The notes under the pieces are model-generated. The model worked only from the letters and a program-made list of their open reading frames with translations. It searched no databases and was not told the origin of the DNA. Position numbers and translations under genes: made by a program. This document shows, one piece after another, positions 54,629-62,198 of a DNA stretch of 64,000 nucleotides (positions within the stretch are counted from its first letter, which is position 1; the number at the start of each line of letters is the position of its first letter). The stretch comes from an uncultured Faecalibacterium sp. (GTDB lineage: Bacteria; Bacillota; Clostridia; Oscillospirales; Ruminococcaceae): NCBI GenBank assembly GCA_937880095.1, contig CALFLK010000007.1:124001-188000 (forward strand), in the 5' to 3' direction.

Positions 54629-57600
54629 TCACATGGTCATGCAAATCATGTGGATCAGATCATTGTCAGTGGAGAACACCTTGCTATAGGCCAGATCGCT
54701 CATGATACGAGACCATGTAGACAGAGGCATAGAACTGCCAAAGTCAATCTTTTTCATGGTACGGCCGGTACCGGAAGTGACAAAATAGGTCCAGTCGTCC
54801 TTGGCGGTAGCAGCCATTACATCGGTATCCAGATTTCGTCCGGCGGTCCATGTATTCTCCTTTTCAAAGTCCCAACTGAAGGTGCTGGGCTTGCCGGTCT
54901 TATCCGCCAGAATACCATTGACGGTGACCTTGATATCGTTCACATGTACCGTCACGGTATCGGTCAGGGTAGGATTCAAGCGAGAGGTGGCAGTGATGGT
55001 GGCAGTGCCAACACCCACTGCGTTGACCAGACCCTTGCCATCCACACTGGCTACATCAGGGTTGCTGGACTCCCAGTGGACAAAGCGGTCAGAAGCGTTC
55101 CACGGCAGTACATCCGCAATCAGCTGATGTTCCTGACTCTTCATCATAAAGACAGTGTCTTCGGTAAGGGCCAGAGAAACTGCATCATCGGTCAACTCCT
55201 GCTCGGGGTTGCTTGCAGTCTTGTCGGGAATGACCAGAGCAGTCAGGTGGTGCATCAGGTCCTCGTGACGGACAATACTGTTATCCGGCTTGATTTCGTA
55301 CAGATAAGCATTGTCCTTGATGCCGCCCCAGCTGGACGGTACAAAGGTGTAACTGATCCAAACTACGTTGCCCGTATTGGGATCGTATTCCATGTTCTGA
55401 ATACTCTTGCTCTCAAAGGGCTTTTTACCATCATTCAGACATTCTCCCACCAGTTCGGGTGCGGTCATAGTTTCCTGCGTGTACTTGTAAACCGTGCTGG
55501 TACCCAGCTCGTTGGAGTAGAAAACACCCTCAGGTGTAACTGCCAAGGTATTAGTGTTAATGCCCACAGTGCCCAGATCAGTCAGATCGCCGGTAAGCTT
55601 ATCCATGGTGCACAGAGTTGCGGTGCCATCTTCGTTCTGGTACACACCATAGATCGTATCATTGGTTGGGTTATAAGCCATGTCGGTCAGCTCATGCGCC
55701 AGCTTACCCACACGAATGGGGTTCAACAGGTCTTCCTTGTGCTGCACATACAGAGCACCGTCTGCAGCCACTGCATAAATGTAGGGATCTGCCATAGTAG
55801 CTGCATTCAAGGTCACGCCGTTCTTTGCGTAGATGGACAGGTCACGGTAGGTGGAATTCAGGTCTAAGCCTACCCAGTAGCTGGGACTGTACTCGACGTA
55901 ATCCTGATCGTGAGCCATCAGGTAAGGCATAGGAACGGGATCACCAATCTCCATGTTGAGCTCATAAGTAGACACGTTGTACGCATAGTCAAAGACCTGC
56001 AGCAGGAACTTCTTACCGTTAACTTCCTGCGTGTCCAGAACGAACTCATCAGTATCGCCAGGCTTTGCATCGGCAATGGAGCCAGTGCTTGACAATACCT
56101 TACGGCCACCGCGGTCAAACAAGGCAACGCCTGCAACATATTGGTTATCGCTGGCCGTTACAGTGATGGCGGGATTCTCGCCTTCGCCTACCTTTACACC
56201 CTTGATTTCGGGTGCGGTGTTGTCGACCCGAACCGTGGTGGACAGGGTGGCACCGTGGCCCAAGCTGTCCCAATCGGCCTTTTCTTCAGCCATGTTGGTG
56301 TTGTACTCGGGTGCCAGCGTAACGGAAGTGGTAAAGCTTTCACCCTCCTCCAGATCACCGGGCACATAGTTGATCTGTGCACGGAAATTGGAGTTGATCC
56401 ACATCGTGAAGAACATCATAGTACCATAGTAAGCGCCGGGATAGCTGCCGGGGAAACGCTCAAACAGCACATTGCCCTTTTCATCGGTCATCTGTATACG
56501 GCTGGCAGCCGCATTGCGGATGGGGCTAAACTTGTAACCGTGGATGCGGTCACCGTTCTGGTTATTGATGGCGGTACGTTCAGGGTTGGGGATTTCCGTG
56601 GGGTCCACCGGATTGCCGCCCAGCAGATATGTGTAACCGGGATCTCGGTAGTACTCTACCTCCATGGTGTTGTAGCTGCCAACCTCGTCGCCGTTCTCGC
56701 CCATATCACCCTCACCGGTGTAGGTGGTACGGATTTCCTGACCAGACAGTTTTGCCTGGGTATTGCCCAGTTCAAACACGGACGGTTCCGTCCAGCTGCC
56801 GTAGAAGCCCAGCACAGGGATGTTGTGCTCGGTACCGGCTACACCTTCTGCATCCGCAAAACCCTTTGCAAAGAGGTAACCCTCGACGTAAGCGCCGTTG
56901 GGATAGGTGTCCTGAATAAACTGCTTTGCTGCATCGGTCAGGCTGAGGGTTGCAGTAACCGTGGTGCTGCCGCCGGCAGGTACGGTGACCGTACCGCCGT
57001 ACAGCTGAGACAGGAACACATGCACGTCGTAGGTATCGATCTTATCATCGCCGGACAGATCGGCCAGATCCTTGTTCTCAATGCTGCTGTTCACTCCAGT
57101 AACATAGTCCAGCAGAGCCTGTGCATCGGCGCGGTCAATGTTGCCGCTGCCGTCAAAATCACACTTTGCCAGCTTGCTGTTGGCCTGAGTCAGATCAGTG
57201 CCATTGACAGTCCATTTTGCAGCGGTGTCCAGTGCAATCGTGGTGGGTGCCATGTAGGTCGCCATCTGGGTCTTGTCTTCAGCCGCCATTGCCTTTTTGT
57301 TGGCATAGCCTTCAAAGGTATCCTGTGTAAACAGATCCGCGCTCAGCTCGTAGTGCTGCTCCTCATTTTCCAAGTTGTGAATGGTGAAGGTAACGGTATA
57401 GGTACCTGTGCGCTCGGGGTCATCGCCCAGCTCAACCTTTACCTTTCCGTCAGGCTGGCCATCCACCAGCACATAGGAATCGGTATCCACTGCATCCCGG
57501 ATGTTTGCCAGGCCAGCACCCTGCTGCAGAACAGAAATGTAGTTGCCAGTGATATCCCGCATCGGATCAGCAGTGGACATCAGCAGGCTCTGTGCCAGAG

Positions 57601-59668
57601 CGCGGTCGGTCAGACCTGCCTGAGACAGGCTGTTGTTACGGATATACTCCATCAGCAGAGCACTCATTCCTGCAATCTGCGGAGTTGCCATAGAGGTGCC
57701 GGACATCATCTCGTACTGGTCAGTTTCAGGCACTGCGCCGTTGACGGAGTAGATGTTGCCGCCGGGGGCGGAGATTTCGGGCTTCATGCTCAGATCACCG
57801 GGCACGCCCCAACTGGAGAAAGCACTCATGGTGCGGTAATCGTGATTGCCGTGGATGGGGGTCAGCTTGCCGTCCACACTGATTTTGCCGGTGTAGTAAT
57901 CCACACCCTTTTCGGTGGTCAGCTTGGTGGAGCCAGCACGGATTGTGTCGCCGTCTGCTTTGCTGATGATGGCACAGGGCTCACTTTCCCAGTAGCCCTC
58001 CATTACCATGTGCACCACATCCATCTCATTGTTATAAACCAGAGTGGCAATGGCGCCTTGCTCTACAGCATTGTCGGCTTTTTCCGTAAAGTTGATCTCG
58101 CCACGGGAAACCATGACGATTTTCCTCTCTACATCAATGCCCTCGTAATCCTCAGGCTTGCCGATGCCGGTCAACATCACATAATCGTATTCCGTGCCGT
58201 TGCCGTCGGCGTTTTTATCCAGCGTAGCCATGGGATCGCACCAGTCACTCTTACCGTCCTCATAAGCCAGATGCTTACCGTTGAACAGCAGGCTGCTGGA
58301 AATGGCGCCATCGTTGTCCACAGAGCCAACAGCCAGAGAGTTGGTGTAGGTGGCAGGCTCACTGGCGGTCTGCATGCCCACGTCTTCTACGTACAGATAC
58401 GGTACGGGACCAGTGGCATGGGCTGCCCAGTGGCCTTCGTTGCCAGCTGCGATGGCAACCACAGTGTTGGTGTTTACCAAAGAATCCATGATGCTCTGGT
58501 AATCCAAACTGATAGTGCCGCCAGGGTTAGAGCCGCCCAGAGACAGGTTTGCCACATCACAGCCCAGAATAATGGCATCCTCTAGTGCTGCCATATAGTC
58601 AGCGTCGGTGGGATTATTTTCGCCAAACACCTTCATAACAATGATCTGAGAGTCAGGTGCATTGCCTAAGGTATAAACAGAATCCTCCGCTGCCACAAAC
58701 TCGCAGTCTTTCTTAATGAAACGGTTGGCAGAAGAAATACCGGATACATGAGAACCATGTTCACTGGCAGTGTCATTATCGTGCGTGATGCTCTTGTTAC
58801 GGTCGATATAGTTGATGCCATACGGAGCCTTCAGGTTGATATACAGATCGTCTGCGGTAATTTCGGGCATCAGCTTGTGCAGGTTCAGCTGAGGTAGTTT
58901 TTCCGCAATTTCGTCCTTATCCAGCAGGTCCAGATCGGCAATGTACTGCTCGTAGGTCTTGCCTTCCTTTTCAGCAGCCTGTTCATAGGCATACTGCAGG
59001 GCTGCAGGGTCAAAGGACTGGTGGTCGGTATCCAGACCGGTATCGATGACGGCCACGCGGGTACCTGCACCATAAGAGCCAATATCCCATACTTCCTTGG
59101 CACCGGTCATGCCAGCAGAAACCACCATGTTGGGTTTTGCCTGAGCACTGGACACGGATTCCATGGGTTTATAGGTCTGCTCAACGACAACCTTCTCTAC
59201 GCCGGGTACCTGCTCGATGTCGTGAATCTGGCTGGGCAGAACGTTGGCCGAAATGATGTTAGCGGCCAGAGTCAGATTCCATACCACATCCAGCTCGGTG
59301 CCCAGTGCTGCCTCGATCCGCTCCACCAAGGTGTCCTGATCGTTCAGCAGACCGGCACGGTAGGTCATAGCTGCATCATTTTCAGCAATTTCTTCGGTGT
59401 CGAAACCTGCTTCCAGAGTGGATTTCTCTGCAAGCACGATGGATACACGAACAGGGGTCTGTTCGGCCAAGGTCTGCGCATCGTCAGTTTCCACTTCAAT
59501 AGGCTCGCCACCCTGCAGAAGGGAAATAGAAACTTCATCGTTGTCCACTTTTGGGATCTGGATGGAGCGCTTGCCTTCATCTGTCGCATAGACAGGAGCA
59601 ACAATCCCCATCACCAAAGTGACTGCGAGAAGCATCGAAACAACGCGCTTGAACAAGTGCTGTCTCAT
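54629..59668 (-). CDS. Subtilisin-family (S8, lactocepin/C5a-peptidase-like) surface protease, ended early by TGA
   Basis: A 1679-residue frame with signal peptide at 1-29 and a propeptide (VRVSIVLAEKSTLEAGF). The S8 catalytic domain has Asp in RVAVIDTGLDTDHQSF near 206, His in HGSHVSGISSAN near 303 and Ser in MSGTSMATPQIAGMSALL near 655, with a PA insert between His and Ser. It continues with Fn3-like segments, a dockerin-type pair (DFDGSGNIDRAD and DLSGDDKIDTYD, about 830-890), more beta domains, propeller-like repeats and a Big_2 domain (near 1530-1577). It should cut host or matrix proteins outside the cell. The frame stops at TGA 54631-54629, and the anchor lies beyond it. GAGGA precedes the ATG. 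Confidence 0.88.
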   Translation of the reverse strand: MRQHLFKRVVSMLLAVTLVMGIVAPVYATDEGKRSIQIPKVDNDEVSISLLQGGEPIEVETDDAQTLAEQTPVRVSIVLAEKSTLEAGFDTEEIAENDAAMTYRAGLLNDQDTLVERIEAALGTELDVVWNLTLAANIISANVLPSQIHDIEQVPGVEKVVVEQTYKPMESVSSAQAKPNMVVSAGMTGAKEVWDIGSYGAGTRVAVIDTGLDTDHQSFDPAALQYAYEQAAEKEGKTYEQYIADLDLLDKDEIAEKLPQLNLHKLMPEITADDLYINLKAPYGINYIDRNKSITHDNDTASEHGSHVSGISSANRFIKKDCEFVAAEDSVYTLGNAPDSQIIVMKVFGENNPTDADYMAALEDAIILGCDVANLSLGGSNPGGTISLDYQSIMDSLVNTNTVVAIAAGNEGHWAAHATGPVPYLYVEDVGMQTASEPATYTNSLAVGSVDNDGAISSSLLFNGKHLAYEDGKSDWCDPMATLDKNADGNGTEYDYVMLTGIGKPEDYEGIDVERKIVMVSRGEINFTEKADNAVEQGAIATLVYNNEMDVVHMVMEGYWESEPCAIISKADGDTIRAGSTKLTTEKGVDYYTGKISVDGKLTPIHGNHDYRTMSAFSSWGVPGDLSMKPEISAPGGNIYSVNGAVPETDQYEMMSGTSMATPQIAGMSALLMEYIRNNSLSQAGLTDRALAQSLLMSTADPMRDITGNYISVLQQGAGLANIRDAVDTDSYVLVDGQPDGKVKVELGDDPERTGTYTVTFTIHNLENEEQHYELSADLFTQDTFEGYANKKAMAAEDKTQMATYMAPTTIALDTAAKWTVNGTDLTQANSKLAKCDFDGSGNIDRADAQALLDYVTGVNSSIENKDLADLSGDDKIDTYDVHVFLSQLYGGTVTVPAGGSTTVTATLSLTDAAKQFIQDTYPNGAYVEGYLFAKGFADAEGVAGTEHNIPVLGFYGSWTEPSVFELGNTQAKLSGQEIRTTYTGEGDMGENGDEVGSYNTMEVEYYRDPGYTYLLGGNPVDPTEIPNPERTAINNQNGDRIHGYKFSPIRNAAASRIQMTDEKGNVLFERFPGSYPGAYYGTMMFFTMWINSNFRAQINYVPGDLEEGESFTTSVTLAPEYNTNMAEEKADWDSLGHGATLSTTVRVDNTAPEIKGVKVGEGENPAITVTASDNQYVAGVALFDRGGRKVLSSTGSIADAKPGDTDEFVLDTQEVNGKKFLLQVFDYAYNVSTYELNMEIGDPVPMPYLMAHDQDYVEYSPSYWVGLDLNSTYRDLSIYAKNGVTLNAATMADPYIYAVAADGALYVQHKEDLLNPIRVGKLAHELTDMAYNPTNDTIYGVYQNEDGTATLCTMDKLTGDLTDLGTVGINTNTLAVTPEGVFYSNELGTSTVYKYTQETMTAPELVGECLNDGKKPFESKSIQNMEYDPNTGNVVWISYTFVPSSWGGIKDNAYLYEIKPDNSIVRHEDLMHHLTALVIPDKTASNPEQELTDDAVSLALTEDTVFMMKSQEHQLIADVLPWNASDRFVHWESSNPDVASVDGKGLVNAVGVGTATITATSRLNPTLTDTVTVHVNDIKVTVNGILADKTGKPSTFSWDFEKENTWTAGRNLDTDVMAATAKDDWTYFVTSGTGRTMKKIDFGSSMPLSTWSRIMSDLAYSKVFSTDNDLIHMICMTM

Positions 59669-60557
59669 TGCAATTTTCCTCTTTTCTCAGTGCATTTTTG
59701 TCCGAAACCGCATCTCCGAAAGACGCAATAAAACCTGCTTGTGACTACAGAGTATACAGGTATCGAATGACAAATCGAGCACATTTTACACTGCGGTTAT
59801 AACATTGTCCATGCAAAAACGAAAAGATAGCTAGCAATAGCTAATTATAGGATTAGCTATTGCTAGCTATCTGTGTATTTTGTGAAGTCTTATTTGGATT
59901 TATGATATTGGGATTGTTTCTCCTGTTTTAATTTTTCTGGCACTCTCTTGCACAGTTTAGTTAAAATATCATCACTTGACTGTACTTCCCGCCCCATCTT
60001 TCATAGCACCGTTTTTTCTCTCCCCGCCTGTGGGAGCTTACGATTGTCACTCCGCATCTGGTGCCATCAAGCGTTATGCACAAATTGGTTTGCAGACCTC
60101 GGTGTGAATGCGGTCTGCTTGCAATCGCGCCGCCCTCAACATTTCAGCATGTTCTCTACTCTGCCATGAACCAGGTCTTTCCGTTTGACTACATTCTAAA
60201 CGAGAATTCCTACATCCATCTGGGATAACATATCTTATGGAGTATACAGCGAATCCCCTTTGGTGATTATCTCCGCTAGAAATCTATTGAGGCAACACTG
60301 CTGATTGCAGTCTGATTTCATATTACGGGAACCCTTTTGCGAATATCTTTTGACGCAATCTTTTTTCGCGCGTAATGAATCGCATATAAAGATTTGCTGC
60401 TGGATTTTCCATTCGAATAGATAGCGTAATGAATCCAATTTACTGCATTCATTACACATTTATTATGACATGTCATTAGCCGCTTTCAGACAGCCTTAGT
60501 GGAATACAAGAATATTTCTTATAAAGTCTATAACTTCGCTTATCCCTTGGATAAAAC
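59669..60557. other. Spacer upstream of subtilase
   Basis: Some 890 bases with no supportable gene. The one clear element is the long palindrome at 59826-59871. Short frames (plus 59948-60169, minus 60459-60235) lack ribosome sites and resemble no family I know. Confidence 0.5.
59826..59871. promoter_or_regulatory. Long palindrome upstream of subtilase
   Basis: Two perfect 20-base arms with a 6-base spacer (59846-59851), 158 bases before the subtilase start. Each arm is itself a dyad, TAGCTA-GCAA-TAGCTA, giving four TAGCTA sites. There is no T tract on either side, so an operator is likelier than a terminator. Confidence 0.6.
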
Positions 60558-60590
60558 AAAAAAAGGACTGATCTTTCGATCAGTCCTTTT
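60558..60590 (-). terminator. Terminator of tRNA-Pro copy 2
   Basis: Same stem, loop and T tract as at 46675-46706, directly after the tRNA. Confidence 0.85.
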
Positions 60591-60668
60591 TGGTCCGAGT
60601 GGCGAGAATCGAACTCACGGCCTCTTGAACCCCATTCAAGCGCGCTACCAAAACTGCGCTACACCCGG
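60591..60668 (-). tRNA. tRNA-Pro (anticodon GGG), copy 2
   Basis: Identical in all 78 bases to the copy at 46707-46784, with the same cloverleaf, GGG anticodon and encoded CCA. Confidence 0.95.
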
Positions 60669-60710
60669 ATATCGTCTTTGTGAACTCCGCGTTCACTGGC
60701 GACAGGTATT

Positions 60711-60739
60711 ATTATACGCATACTGCGGCATTCTGTCAA
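60711..60739 (-). promoter_or_regulatory. Promoter of tRNA-Pro copy 2
   Basis: TTGACA (60739-60734) and TATAAT (60716-60711) with a 17-base spacer. The spacer differs from copy 1, although flanks are similar. Confidence 0.85.
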
Positions 60740-60829
60740 TACTTTTTCGAAGTTTTTTCGAAAAAATTCAACCTTTTTCTTCACGTCAAAAACATCATCC
60801 TAGCATCGTCATTTATTGCTGGGAGATAC

Positions 60830-60866
60830 AAAAAATCCCCTCTGCTTGTGAGCAGAGGGGATTTTG
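60830..60866 (-). terminator. Terminator after GH101 gene
   Basis: AAAATCCCCTCTGCT/AGCAGAGGGGATTTT stem followed by TTTTTTG on the minus strand, 28 bases past the stop. Confidence 0.9.
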
Positions 60867-60893
60867 CAAAACTATTTCAGAAACATCCTAAAC

Positions 60894-62198
60894 TCAGGAA
60901 CGCTTCTTTTTGATAATGATTACCATACCAGCCAAAGAAGCCAGCATCAGCGTTACAACCAGCGTCATGGGGAATGTATCACCCGTAGCGGTTGCGTGTG
61001 CCTGAGGCGCACCAGACGGCTCAGACGGTGTAACAGACGGATCTGTCGGATCGGTCGGCTTTTCATCGGGCTTGACATCCGGTACATCCACTGCCTTCCA
61101 CTGTGCAGTAATCACCAGATTGCCCTGCACTTTGCTTTCCGCTGTGATTACATTACCATTCTGGTCTTTCCAGCCATCAAAGGTAAAGCCATCCTTCTTC
61201 GGGTTCTCTGGCAGCGTATTGCCCAGAGGTGCATCATATTCGACTTCATGCTGTACACCGTCGATCATTACGGTGTATACATTGCGTACATACCAAACAG
61301 TAATAACTACGGTGCTGCCATCTGCCGCAATGGTCTTTTGCTCAATTTCGCGAGCCGTGAAGCCTTCGTAGCTCTTCGCAACTGCCTTGGTCAGCTCACC
61401 GCTGGTGCCAGACAGGGTTTCCTGTGCCACAATCGTACCATTGTCAGGATCGCCGATGCTTGCCTGTACATGGTTTACCACATACTTAATACCCGTTGCA
61501 GGCTCCCAGGTTGCCATAATGGTCATATCGCCCTGAACCTTCGTCTTAGCGGTAACCGGCTCGCCATTTTCGTCCTGCCAGCCAGTGAAGGTAAAGCCAT
61601 CCTTTACCGGTGTTTCCGGCAGAGCTGCGCCCAGCTTCTCACCTGCTGCAACATAGATTACTGTCTGTTCGTCTTCCGTAACGACGGTCAAGGTTGCGAC
61701 ATTCACATCCAGTGCGTCCATTGCTTCCACAACGGATTTCCAGGTTGCCATCGGTTCACTTGCCTTTTCCGCCTTTGCGATTGCTTTCTTCAATGCCTTG
61801 CCGGGATTCTTTACCTGCTTGGCAATTTCCAGCTTCTGTGCCAGCTCTGTTACGATAGTGGCATCCACATGACCCTCATTGGTCGTGCGCTTGGGAACGA
61901 TCTTATCGTAGGCTGCAGTCAAATCCTTAACTGCCTTATCCACATCGCTCTGCTTTGCATTCTCGTCCTTCAGGATCTTTTCCGCAGCAGAACGTGCGCG
62001 CAGGAACTCTACTGCTTCGTTACCGTCTACGATATCATTTGCCGGAATCTCTGCGCAGAAATCATACAGTTTCTTCAGTTCATCCTTATTGATCAGATTA
62101 TGCAGTGCATTCTTTGCAGTTTCCAGCGCATGGATCATTTCATCCACCTGCTGAACTGTTACCTTGTCAGCACCTGCCAGCTGCTCAGCCTGTGCAAT
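60894..62198 (-). pseudogene. C-terminal part of GH101 protein after in-frame TAG
   Basis: The frame continues without a break after TAG 62201-62199 (IAQAEQLAGADKVTVQQVDE...) to 60894; the ORF alone could start at GTG 62147. It contains FIVAR-type helical units, an InlB B-repeat/Flg_new unit (GFTFTGWQDENGEPV), a MucBP-like segment (VNHVQASIGDPDNGTIV), a second Flg_new unit (GFTFDGWKDQNGNVI), a Pro/Thr stalk, and ATATGD with a membrane helix and KKKRS. It is the wall-attachment half of the same protein and has no secretion signal of its own. A CAG to TAG change would account for the stop. Confidence 0.78.

Noticed and set aside
54629..54631. TGA as selenocysteine or a changed genetic code
   Set aside because: TGA ends other intact genes here (for example modB, jetB, jetC), no selenocysteine-type hairpin was seen, and the region is not a redox protein.
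59948..60169. Possible transposase remnant upstream of the subtilase
   Set aside because: Neither strand shows a DDE or HUH motif, and no terminal inverted repeats were found.
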